A DNA stretch of 8,968 nucleotides from Tannerellaceae bacterium (lineage in GTDB: Bacteria > Bacteroidota > Bacteroidia > Bacteroidales > Tannerellaceae), in the NCBI GenBank assembly GCA_031267775.1, contig JAIRYL010000133.1, forward strand, positions 1 to 8,968, given 5' to 3'. The notes beneath the pieces are model-generated. The model had not been told where the DNA came from. It searched no databases and was given only the letters and a program-made list of their open reading frames with translations. Position numbers and translations under genes: made by a program. Shown piece after piece: positions 1 through 6,584 of the stretch. The number at the start of each line of letters is the position of its first letter. The stretch's first letter is position 1.

Positions 1-44
1 AGTTATAGATAATAAATTTCAGGTAAGAATAAAAAAAAGCTTGC

Positions 45-52
45 TATATTTG
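45..52 (+). promoter_or_regulatory. candidate -7 element for the hydrolase gene
   Basis: TATATTTG fits the Bacteroidota -7 consensus TAnnTTTG exactly and lies 43 bases before the ATG at 96, giving a leader of roughly 35 to 40 bases. No clean TTTG -33 element is visible at the usual spacing; TTTC at 17-20 is the nearest and is slightly too far. The match is seen in the sequence; promoter function is inferred. Confidence 0.5.
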
Positions 53-95
53 CATAACTGTAAATCGTCTTACTTAAAAATATACCCTGAAAAAA

Positions 96-1448
96 ATGAA
101 ACAGCTTTTAATTCTATCCATTTTGCTTTTGTTCTCTGTCTGTTCATGTTCGCCCCCATCCGATTTCACCGGTAAATGGTATGGAAGTATTGATATGGGC
201 GGATTCAACATGCGGATTATTTTTGATATCAAGCAGTCGGCCGACGCATATACGGCTACCATGCAAAGTCCCGATCAAACGAAAGAAGAAATTCCCGTAA
301 CAGTCGTAACATGTAAGAATAATACGATAGATATACGCATTGATAATATTGATTTTCAGTATAAAGGAACAAGAGGGAAAGATGGGATAATAAAAGGCTC
401 GTTCACTCAAATGGGGCAAACCGGGAAATTAGACTTGTCGCATACGGAAATTGCTCCCGTTACGCGCGCGCAAGAGCCGCTGCCCCCTTTTCCTTATAAG
501 GCGGAAGATGTAACTTTTGATAACAAAGAAGCGGCTATTCGCCTGTCGGGAACGCTTACCTTACCCGAAGCGCCCGGTAAGTATACCGCCGTCGTATTGA
601 TATCGGGTAGCGGCCCGCAAAACAGAGACGAAGAAATACTGAACCATAAGCCTTTTCTTGTATTGGCAGATCATCTGACACGTCAGGGAATAGCTGTCTT
701 GCGTTTTGACGACCGTGGGGTGGACGAGTCGCAAGGCGATTACGCGAAAGCTACCTTAGCCGATTTTGCAACAGACGTAAAGGCGGCTCTTGATTATTTA
801 AAAACAAGGAAAGAAATAAACAAAGATAAAACAGGGCTGATTGGGCATAGCGAGGGAGGAGGCGTCGCTTTCATGCTGGCGTCGGAAAAGATTCCCGCTT
901 TTATTGTCACATTGGCCGGAGTAGGAGTTACCGGCGTAGAATTATTGGCGATGCAACGGAAAGCCATATTCCGGGCTTCGGGCATTCCCGACGCATATAT
1001 CGATACGTTTAACGCTTATATGGCAGAAGCCCAGCAGGTAGCCGTAAGGGCAAAAAATGCGGGCGAGCTGAGGGAAGGCATAACAAAGATTTTTACAGGC
1101 GCTCCGGTAGAAAGACAAATCGAACAGGCCATTCAGCAGTTGTCTTCGCCGGAGATTATCAGTTTCCTGAAATACGATCCGCAGGAATACTTCAAAAACG
1201 TCAAATGTCCGGTTCTGGCCTTGAATGGAATGCACGATTTGCAGGTACCTGCCGCCGAAAACCTCTCGGCCATATTAAATAGCATTACCGCCAACGGCAA
1301 TACAAACGTTCAAACAAAGCCCTATTTCAATCTGAACCATCTTTTTCAAACGGCTGCAACCGGCCTCCCCAGCGAATATGGAGCAATAGAAGAAACGTTT
1401 AACCCGGAAGCGCTAACGGATATATCGCAATGGATTAAAGAAAGATAA
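96..1448 (+). CDS. lipid-anchored alpha/beta hydrolase (serine esterase/peptidase-like)
   Basis: A 450-residue predicted lipoprotein. Residues 1-17 form a lipoprotein signal peptide with lipobox VCSC, so Cys18 should be acylated and the enzyme held at the envelope. Residues about 22-120 form a beta-rich N-terminal domain (FTGKWYG start) of the kind often fused to Bacteroidota hydrolases. Residues about 135-450 are the alpha/beta hydrolase fold. The oxyanion-region motif ISGSGPQNRDE is at 169-179, FDDRG at 204-208, the nucleophile elbow GHSEGG at 250-255 (Ser252), the likely acid Asp381 in NGMHDLQVP, and the likely base His415 in LNHLF. All three triad members are present, so it should be active. 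Substrate cannot be read from sequence; an acyl ester or peptide is possible. There is no strong Shine-Dalgarno, which is normal in this phylum; the start is fixed by the signal peptide. It appears monocistronic and ends convergently against the minus-strand cluster. Confidence 0.9.
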   Translation: MKQLLILSILLLFSVCSCSPPSDFTGKWYGSIDMGGFNMRIIFDIKQSADAYTATMQSPDQTKEEIPVTVVTCKNNTIDIRIDNIDFQYKGTRGKDGIIKGSFTQMGQTGKLDLSHTEIAPVTRAQEPLPPFPYKAEDVTFDNKEAAIRLSGTLTLPEAPGKYTAVVLISGSGPQNRDEEILNHKPFLVLADHLTRQGIAVLRFDDRGVDESQGDYAKATLADFATDVKAALDYLKTRKEINKDKTGLIGHSEGGGVAFMLASEKIPAFIVTLAGVGVTGVELLAMQRKAIFRASGIPDAYIDTFNAYMAEAQQVAVRAKNAGELREGITKIFTGAPVERQIEQAIQQLSSPEIISFLKYDPQEYFKNVKCPVLALNGMHDLQVPAAENLSAILNSITANGNTNVQTKPYFNLNHLFQTAATGLPSEYGAIEETFNPEALTDISQWIKER

Positions 1449-1496
1449 GGAGGCTTCTGGAAATAAATTTGTATGATTTATTTTCAGACGCCTCCT
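1448..1496. terminator. bidirectional hairpin terminator between convergent genes
   Basis: Arms 1448-1468 and 1476-1496 are 21 bases each around a 7-base loop. They pair with one mismatch and one G-U wobble, with a GC-rich base (AGGAGGC/GCCTCCT) and an AT-rich top. The stem begins on the last base of the hydrolase stop codon. On the + side it is followed by CTCTTTT; on the minus side by TATCTTTCTTT. It therefore fits an intrinsic terminator serving both converging transcripts. Pairing is read directly; termination is inferred. Confidence 0.8.
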
Positions 1497-1505
1497 GAGG
1501 CTCTT

Positions 1506-2618
1506 TTAATCGCTCCAGACCAATCCGTCCTGACGGATACTCCAAACGTTGCCGTCCGGCGAAGGCAGGGTGATTTCGTACATACGCGCCGTCCGGTGTA
1601 ACGTAAGCCGGGCGAGCCATTCTTCCGGGCACGCTTCGTCTGCTTTTAAATCCGTAAGCGAAGCGGCATATTCGCCCCAAGCCTTATAATATTGATTCTG
1701 GCGATAATACAGATTGCGTAATATCCATTTGGTTTCTTCGTCGGCATGTTTTACGAAGGTATCTTCGCCTGCGCCCGCCTGCAGGCCGGATAGTTGGACG
1801 AATCCCCAAAATTCGGGCATATGGACGTTATTCGCATTACTTGGCGCCCAGGCCCAAAAGCGCGAGCGAACCTTGTCGTCTCCGGCATAAGGAATTTTTA
1901 CATATTTCCCGTCTTGTATTTCAGCGTTCCACCGGGCACGAGAGAAGTTGGCGCGGATTTGGTCGCCAACTTCCGGTTTGTTTTTTCCCGGCGTTAACTG
2001 GTAAACAGATCGCCAGGGCAGAAAGATTTCCACGCTCCACGAGGTATCCGTATCGCGGGGATCATTCAATGTTCCGTCAATATGCAGCGCAGATTCCATA
2101 CCCATAAATTCCCAGTTGCTGAATGATAATCCCCCATCCCTGTATGGCTTGGTAAGGAATAGATCCCACTCCGTACCCAGCGCGTTTATTTCATATTCCA
2201 CATAGTTGTGCGTATCGTTGGCAGGGTTGAAGAAAAACTCGAAATTATTATTCAGGAAGAGAGGAGAATCATGTTCCGTCATATCAGCCCAAACATGCGG
2301 TTCTTCCATCAGGACTGCCAGGTAAAGCCCCTGGTCGGTATAGGCCATTTTTACGCTTGTTTCAAGGAAAGGCCTGGCTTGATTATCCCCCGCAATATCC
2401 ACAAAGTCGGAAATACGGGGTACCGCGCCCCATTCTTCGGCCGACAAGACGCCGTCTATTCGTATATCCGCCGGCGCTTTATAGCAAACATAAACGGGGG
2501 GATTGAATTGAACCGGCAAGTCATAACCGGTTTCTATCTTCTCTTTCGGATTGGAAGAACCCGAACAGGAAGAAAGCAGACTGATGGAAACCAGTAAACA
2601 CAAATGGATTGTCTTCAT
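1506..2618 (-). CDS. carbohydrate-binding family 9-like (CBM9/DOMON-type) lipoprotein
   Basis: A 370-residue predicted lipoprotein with signal peptide 1-17 and lipobox LSSC (Cys18). The residues after the cysteine (SGSSNPKEK) are not acidic, so surface export is not predicted from them. Residues about 41-278 match the Bacteroidota CBM9-like family: IDGVLSAEEW at 54-63, the NNNFEFFFNP strand at 123-132, YVEYEINALG at 139-148, WSVEIFLPW at 194-202, RANFSR at 222-227 and PEFWGFVQL at 268-276. Residues about 290-350 look helical and are of unknown role. Classical CBM9 modules bind the reducing ends of glycans, but these stand-alone lipoproteins have no proven ligand and no catalytic domain is visible here. 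It is the last gene of the minus-strand cluster, 19 bases after the preceding lipoprotein, and stops just before the shared terminator. Family call is firm; ligand is unknown. Confidence 0.82.
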   Translation of the reverse strand: MKTIHLCLLVSISLLSSCSGSSNPKEKIETGYDLPVQFNPPVYVCYKAPADIRIDGVLSAEEWGAVPRISDFVDIAGDNQARPFLETSVKMAYTDQGLYLAVLMEEPHVWADMTEHDSPLFLNNNFEFFFNPANDTHNYVEYEINALGTEWDLFLTKPYRDGGLSFSNWEFMGMESALHIDGTLNDPRDTDTSWSVEIFLPWRSVYQLTPGKNKPEVGDQIRANFSRARWNAEIQDGKYVKIPYAGDDKVRSRFWAWAPSNANNVHMPEFWGFVQLSGLQAGAGEDTFVKHADEETKWILRNLYYRQNQYYKAWGEYAASLTDLKADEACPEEWLARLTLHRTARMYEITLPSPDGNVWSIRQDGLVWSD

Positions 2619-2637
2619 CTTTAATTACGATAGATAC

Positions 2638-3861
2638 TTACTGCACGGTTATTATCTCCGAAAAATCAGAATCGATGGAATAATAAGAAACCTTTACTTT
2701 ATACTTCGTTATATCCCCTACCTTGGGCATATTGAATTGCAGGTATTCTTTTCCGTTTGTAAGTCGGTAGATAGATTCTGTAATCTGGTATATAGGAAGA
2801 TACAGATCCAAACCTTCTATTACTTGCGCGTAAAACAGGATGTATGAAGAATATCCGAACCCTGAACCGGTAAGGGTAATGCGTTCGCCTTCCGATGGAT
2901 TTAGATTGCTTACAGACTGTATCTCCGGACGCTTGGGATCTTTCTCAAAATATAATATATTGGAATAATCGGCCATAACGCCATCAATAAAAACCGTACA
3001 GGTATACGCCTTCTCTCCCAGCTCTTTTAGATTCCCGATATGGATAATATCCAGATCGCCAAAGCTATATACGTTTCCCGGCAAGTAAATTTCATTACCC
3101 GCCGTTTCCGTGCTCCCCCGTTCGGAAAAACGGACGTTTGCCTGCTCTTCTTTCTGCAGCTTGAAGTTCTTTCCCGTAATAAAAAGAGCGTCTGTTGCAG
3201 CATCCAGCGTATAGGCGGACAGAAAAGAAACAGAAGGCACAAGGTCTGTTATTTCTACCGGGTCGGGATAGGTTATCGCTATTTCCTCCTTCCCGTAATA
3301 GACTACGGTCAGGTCATACAGCCCGGCCGCCATATTTTTATCTATGGCAACGCGCATAAGCGAGGGCGTATATACCCCAATCCGGCAGGCCGTCCGGGTT
3401 TCGCCGGCAGTCAGGTAAACGCCCATCAGCTCCGGGTCGTCGGAAAAAGTCCCGTTTATATAAAATATCTGGTCGGCCCTTGCCTTTGTCGTGCTAATCG
3501 AGTTTATCCTGAAATCAAAAGGCAACACCTGAGCCGTAACCGTATATTCCTGCCTGGATGCATCTTCAGCCGTAACCGTGTAAGTTACGGGATGGCTCAG
3601 GTCGACGGCTTCGCCGGATTCAGGAAAGACCGTTGCGCCCTTCGATATCGTAATAGCAGGGCGAACCTGTTTAATATCTATACTTTCGGTCAAACGGATC
3701 GTAACTGTTTTCATATTTTCGTCTATCGTACCTTTGGCGTCGGATACCGCAAATTCAACCAATTGTTTTTCCGAACTTTTCAGTACCTCCGGCTCGTCGT
3801 CGCTTCCGCAGGAAGTAATGAAGATTAATAAAATAAGAAATAACAAACGTTCATGTTTCAT
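2638..3861 (-). CDS. DUF5018-like/TIG-like cell-surface lipoprotein
   Basis: A 407-residue predicted lipoprotein. The signal peptide ends in lipobox ITSC (Cys18), followed by GSDDEPE, an acidic stretch resembling the Bacteroidota lipoprotein surface-export signal, so it is probably displayed outside the outer membrane. Residues about 31-112 form a beta domain of the DUF5018 kind (KQLVEFAV, then VTYTVTAED and EYTVTAQV), frequent in the lipoproteins of polysaccharide-use systems. Three Ig-like IPT/TIG-type stretches follow: about 115-200, 202-305 (LFITGKNF at 226-233) and 311-405 (RPEIQSVSNLNPSEG, then ITLTGSGFG at 328-336). No enzyme motif was found; a glycan- or protein-binding or structural role is inferred. 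It lies 32 bases downstream of the carbonic anhydrase-like gene and 19 upstream of the CBM9-like lipoprotein, with no clear promoter in either gap. No SusC/SusD partner is in the window. Confidence 0.75.
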   Translation of the reverse strand: MKHERLLFLILLIFITSCGSDDEPEVLKSSEKQLVEFAVSDAKGTIDENMKTVTIRLTESIDIKQVRPAITISKGATVFPESGEAVDLSHPVTYTVTAEDASRQEYTVTAQVLPFDFRINSISTTKARADQIFYINGTFSDDPELMGVYLTAGETRTACRIGVYTPSLMRVAIDKNMAAGLYDLTVVYYGKEEIAITYPDPVEITDLVPSVSFLSAYTLDAATDALFITGKNFKLQKEEQANVRFSERGSTETAGNEIYLPGNVYSFGDLDIIHIGNLKELGEKAYTCTVFIDGVMADYSNILYFEKDPKRPEIQSVSNLNPSEGERITLTGSGFGYSSYILFYAQVIEGLDLYLPIYQITESIYRLTNGKEYLQFNMPKVGDITKYKVKVSYYSIDSDFSEIITVQ

Positions 3862-3893
3862 TAGGGTAAGTTTTATATGGATTAAAAAAACGA

Positions 3894-4421
3894 TTATTTT
3901 ACTGACTCCTCCTTGTACCAGCCGGCATACAGATGATAGTTGCGCGCTATTTTTTGATTGATTTCCTTGGCTTGTTCAGGGTCTACCTTCTTTACAAATT
4001 TGGCCGGTACGCCGGCATAAATACTTCCCGGCTCAACAATCGTGCGGCTAAGCACAACCGATCCCGCCGCCACAATCGCCCCCTCGCCAATCACCGCATG
4101 GTCTAAAACGGTCGATCCCATACCAATTAACGCGCCGTCGCAAATCTTCGCCCCGTGTATGGTTACGTTATGTCCTACGGAAACGTCGTTGCCGATTTCA
4201 ATCGTAGACTTTTCATATAACGTATGCAGCACCGAACCATCCTGAATATTCACCCCGTCGCCTATACGGATGGAATTTACGTCGCCCCGAAGCACGGTTC
4301 CAAACCAGATACTGCATCCTTCGCCTATCTCAACGTCTCCAATAATCGCGGCATTATCCGCCAGGTAGGTATCTTTTCCTATCTTTGGAGTAAATCCTCT
4401 CACCGATTTTAGTAAAGCCAT
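3894..4421 (-). CDS. gamma-carbonic anhydrase-like hexapeptide-repeat protein
   Basis: A 175-residue left-handed beta-helix protein (start MALLKSVRGFTPKIG). Hexapeptide repeats run from about residue 22 to 145, followed by a C-terminal helix (VDPEQAKEINQKIARNYHLYA). Three metal-ligand histidines of the gamma class are in place: His66 in SVLHT, and His84 and His89 in VGHNVTIHG. Arg45 and Asp47 (RGD) and Gln60 (IQDGS) match conserved active-site residues of the archetype Cam. The acidic loop carrying Cam's proton-shuttle glutamate is missing, as in YrdA/PaaY/CamH-type proteins, so CO2 hydration is possible but not assured; related proteins act on other substrates or have no known activity. An in-frame ATG at 4472 would add 17 residues and overlap the aminopeptidase gene by 31 bases. 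The start at 4421 is preferred because it has a good Shine-Dalgarno and begins where the family does. Probably a cytoplasmic trimer. Confidence 0.9.
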   Translation of the reverse strand: MALLKSVRGFTPKIGKDTYLADNAAIIGDVEIGEGCSIWFGTVLRGDVNSIRIGDGVNIQDGSVLHTLYEKSTIEIGNDVSVGHNVTIHGAKICDGALIGMGSTVLDHAVIGEGAIVAAGSVVLSRTIVEPGSIYAGVPAKFVKKVDPEQAKEINQKIARNYHLYAGWYKEESVK

Positions 4422-4429
4422 ATCGTTTA

Positions 4430-4435
4430 CTTCCT
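4430..4435 (-). promoter_or_regulatory. Shine-Dalgarno site deciding the carbonic anhydrase-like start
   Basis: AGGAAG on the minus strand sits 8 bases before the ATG at 4421 and inside the 20-base gap after the aminopeptidase stop. It supports the short start over the in-frame ATG at 4472. Clear Shine-Dalgarno sites are not the rule in this phylum, so it is worth noting. Confidence 0.65.
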
Positions 4436-4441
4436 GTTCAT

Positions 4442-6235
4442 TTATAATTCTTTCGTCTTCTCCTTTAGCCACGCTTTTTCTTCTTCGGTAAGATGCGGGC
4501 TTAGCGTATCATATACCAGTTGATGATATTTGTTCAGCCACGCCAGTTCGCGTACCGAAAGCATAGACGGTATCACAAGCCGCGTATCGATATAGCACAG
4601 CGTCAGCGTTTCAAAAGTCAGAAACGTACCATATTCGGTCTCGCTGTCTTCTATTACCAACACCATATTTTCGGTTCGTATGCCATACTGCCCTTCGCGG
4701 TACATACCCGGTTCGTCGCTCATCACCATACCCGGTTCCAGTATAACCGGATTTTCTTCCATGCGGATACTCTGCGGCCCCTCGTGCACATTCAGGCAAT
4801 GCCCTATCCCGTGGCACGTGCCGTGCAAATATTGTATCCCCGCATCCCATAAAGCCTTACGGGCAAAAGCGTCAATCAGGCAGCCGCGTATGCCGGCGGG
4901 AAATTTACATTTGGCAATGCCTATCGTGCCTTTCAATACCCGGGTGAAATCCTTTTTCATCTGTTCGGCAGGTTCTCCCAGCGCAATTGTGCGGGTTATG
5001 TCGGTTGTGCCGTCCAGATACTGTCCGCCCGAATCCATCAGCAAGACGCCTTCGGGCCTTATTTCCGCATCCGTTTCAGGCGTGGCGCTGTAATGAACAA
5101 TCGCGCCATGAGGGCCGTATCCGCAAATTGTATGGAAACTGTCGGATATGTACAGCGGCTGTTCGGCGCGTAAGGCGGATAGCTTTTCCGAAATACTCAT
5201 CTCCGTCAGCCCGTTCGCTCCCTCCGCCAGTTGTTTTTCCAGCCACAGATGGAAACGGGTGAGCGCAATGCCGTCTTTTACCAGCGCGCGGCGGAATCCG
5301 TCTGTCTCTGCCTGGTTTTTTATACTTTTCAGATGATTCACGGGAGTAATGCCTTCTATCACTTCGCATCCGTCGGGCAGGGCGTTGAACAGCGCGACAT
5401 TCGTACGGGCGGGATCGATAAAAACGACGGCCTTCTCCGGCAATCGCGCCAGATAGGGCATAACCTTGTTGTAATCGGCCAAAATAACCCCCTCCTGTTT
5501 CAGATGGTCTGCCGTTTCTGCCGTCAGTTTTTCCGGCTTGATAAACAATACGGTCTCGTTTTCAGAAACAAAAGCGTAACTCACCGCCACCGGATTATAG
5601 CTTACGTCGTTTCCGCGAATATTAAACGTCCACGCTATTTCGTCCAGCGCGCACAGCGCCAGACAGTCCGCGCCCGCTTTATGAAGCCTGTCATTGATAG
5701 CGTCCAGCTTGTCGCGTACAGACAGCCCCGTTATTTCTACCGGAAGTTCAAATATTTTAGTAGCCGGAATCGCCGGTCGCCCGCTCCATATCTGGTCTAT
5801 CAAGTCAATCGAAGGAAGTAATCGAATACCCTTCTTCGCCAGTTTCCCCGTCAGATTCCGAAAGTCTGTAACAGGGTACGATTCTCCGTCAAGCCCTACC
5901 GTTCCTCCTTCCTCCAGCAGCTCATGTAGCAGGAAGTCGGGAATAGAAGGCGTTTCCCGAAGCGTTAACTTGTATAAATCGATACCGCTGCCTTTCAACT
6001 GTTCGGCCGCTTGCAGGAAATAACGCGAATCCGTCCACAATCCGGCCTTTACGGCCGTAACGACAACCGTCCCCGCCGAACCGGTAAAACCGGATATCCA
6101 TTCCCGCGATTTCCACCGGTCGGGCGTATATTCGCTCAGATGCGGATCGGAGCTGGGAATAATATAAGCGTCTACCCCCCGCCTTTTCATAGCTTCCCGA
6201 AGGGCGGCAAGACGTTCTTCTATATTCGTTTTCAT
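4442..6235 (-). CDS. aminopeptidase P family (M24) Xaa-Pro aminopeptidase, three-domain type
   Basis: A 597-residue metallopeptidase predicted to remove an N-terminal residue preceding proline. Two creatinase-like N-terminal domains (about 8-150 and 160-305) precede a pita-bread catalytic domain (about 310-540) and a C-terminal extension (about 540-597). This is the long architecture of eukaryotic cytosolic APP1, not that of the 440-residue E. coli PepP. Dinuclear metal ligands are all present: Asp401 (LLMDSGG), Asp412 (TTDITRT), His475 (GTCHGIGH), Glu508 (SDEPGMY) and Glu522 (IRTENMV). Substrate-site histidines are His381 (IVHYSA) and His484 (NVHEGP). No signal peptide is visible, so it should be cytoplasmic and serve peptide recycling. 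It heads the minus-strand cluster, with the carbonic anhydrase-like gene 20 bases downstream and candidate promoters at 6256-6263 and 6412-6419. Family and activity are confident; the physiological peptide is unknown. Confidence 0.94.
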   Translation of the reverse strand: MKTNIEERLAALREAMKRRGVDAYIIPSSDPHLSEYTPDRWKSREWISGFTGSAGTVVVTAVKAGLWTDSRYFLQAAEQLKGSGIDLYKLTLRETPSIPDFLLHELLEEGGTVGLDGESYPVTDFRNLTGKLAKKGIRLLPSIDLIDQIWSGRPAIPATKIFELPVEITGLSVRDKLDAINDRLHKAGADCLALCALDEIAWTFNIRGNDVSYNPVAVSYAFVSENETVLFIKPEKLTAETADHLKQEGVILADYNKVMPYLARLPEKAVVFIDPARTNVALFNALPDGCEVIEGITPVNHLKSIKNQAETDGFRRALVKDGIALTRFHLWLEKQLAEGANGLTEMSISEKLSALRAEQPLYISDSFHTICGYGPHGAIVHYSATPETDAEIRPEGVLLMDSGGQYLDGTTDITRTIALGEPAEQMKKDFTRVLKGTIGIAKCKFPAGIRGCLIDAFARKALWDAGIQYLHGTCHGIGHCLNVHEGPQSIRMEENPVILEPGMVMSDEPGMYREGQYGIRTENMVLVIEDSETEYGTFLTFETLTLCYIDTRLVIPSMLSVRELAWLNKYHQLVYDTLSPHLTEEEKAWLKEKTKEL

Positions 6236-6255
6236 CTTATTTATTTTGTAATTCG

Positions 6256-6263
6256 CAAAGATA
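6256..6263 (-). promoter_or_regulatory. candidate proximal -7 element for the aminopeptidase cluster
   Basis: Minus-strand TATCTTTG fits TAnnTTTG exactly and lies 20 bases before the ATG at 6235, which would give a short leader of about 15 bases. TTTG motifs occur upstream but none at the usual -33 spacing. Confidence 0.45.
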
Positions 6264-6411
6264 ACAAATTAATTCAAATTACGGTTTGCTCCCGCGCCGA
6301 CGCATCAGGTAGATAGAGGAACAACGCGCAATTAAAAAATTAAAAACGGATATGTTTTTTTTAATAAATCAGACAACCGGAGAGCTGGTAAGTGAAGTTA
6401 CCGCTAAGATA

Positions 6412-6419
6412 CAAATTTA
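6412..6419 (-). promoter_or_regulatory. candidate distal -7 element for the aminopeptidase cluster
   Basis: Minus-strand TAAATTTG fits TAnnTTTG exactly. A TTTG at 6438-6441, supplied by the second repeat unit of the adjacent array, lies 18 bases upstream of it and could act as the -33 element. The predicted start near 6405 would give a leader of about 170 bases beginning with a small hairpin. This is motif-based inference only. Confidence 0.35.
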
Positions 6420-6425
6420 TCCGAC

Positions 6426-6480
6426 ACAAAGGATCCACAAAGGATCCACAAAGGATCTACAAAGGATCTACAAAGGATCA
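6426..6480 (+). repeat. five tandem 11-base repeats, ACAAAGGATCN
   Basis: Five head-to-tail units start at 6426, 6437, 6448, 6459 and 6470. The first ten bases are identical in all five; the eleventh is C, C, T, T, A in order. The unit is close to one helical turn, so any bound protein would contact one face of the DNA. Read on the minus strand, each unit offers a TTTG. Slippage-made microrepeat is the simplest explanation; an iterated protein-binding site is the alternative. Confidence 0.95.
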
Positions 6481-6551
6481 CGCTACCCGTAAGCAAGCCA
6501 CAGGCTAAGACCTTACAAAACGACGCCAACCCGTATGCCCCGAAAACTGCC

Positions 6552-6584
6552 CCGTTGCCGCACCGTTGCCGCGTCGTTGCCGCC
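6552..6584 (+). repeat. three tandem 11-base GC-rich repeats, YCGTTGCCGCN
   Basis: Three adjacent units start at 6552, 6563 and 6574. Nine core bases (CGTTGCCGC) are identical in all; the first base is C, C, T and the last A, G, C. The sequence is unrelated to the array 72 bases to the left but has exactly the same 11-base period. Function unknown. Confidence 0.85.

Noticed and set aside
3040..3828. 262-residue + strand ORF opposite the DUF5018-like lipoprotein gene
   Set aside because: It is antisense to a gene with signal peptide, lipobox and domain matches; its own product is rich in Arg, Tyr and Phe with no recognisable motif, as expected for a shadow frame.
4422..4472. 17-residue N-terminal extension of the carbonic anhydrase-like gene
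   Set aside because: It would overlap the aminopeptidase gene by 31 bases, has no family similarity in the added residues, and a good Shine-Dalgarno serves the internal ATG at 4421.
5231..5821. 196-residue + strand ORF opposite the aminopeptidase gene
   Set aside because: The minus frame has all catalytic residues of family M24; the opposite frame shows no motif and no plausible start context.
6331..6365. AT-only palindrome (ATTAAAAAA paired with TTTTTTAAT) as a terminator or attenuator in the aminopeptidase leader
   Set aside because: The stem has no GC pairs and uneven inner arms; such A/T runs arise easily by chance and would be a weak terminator.
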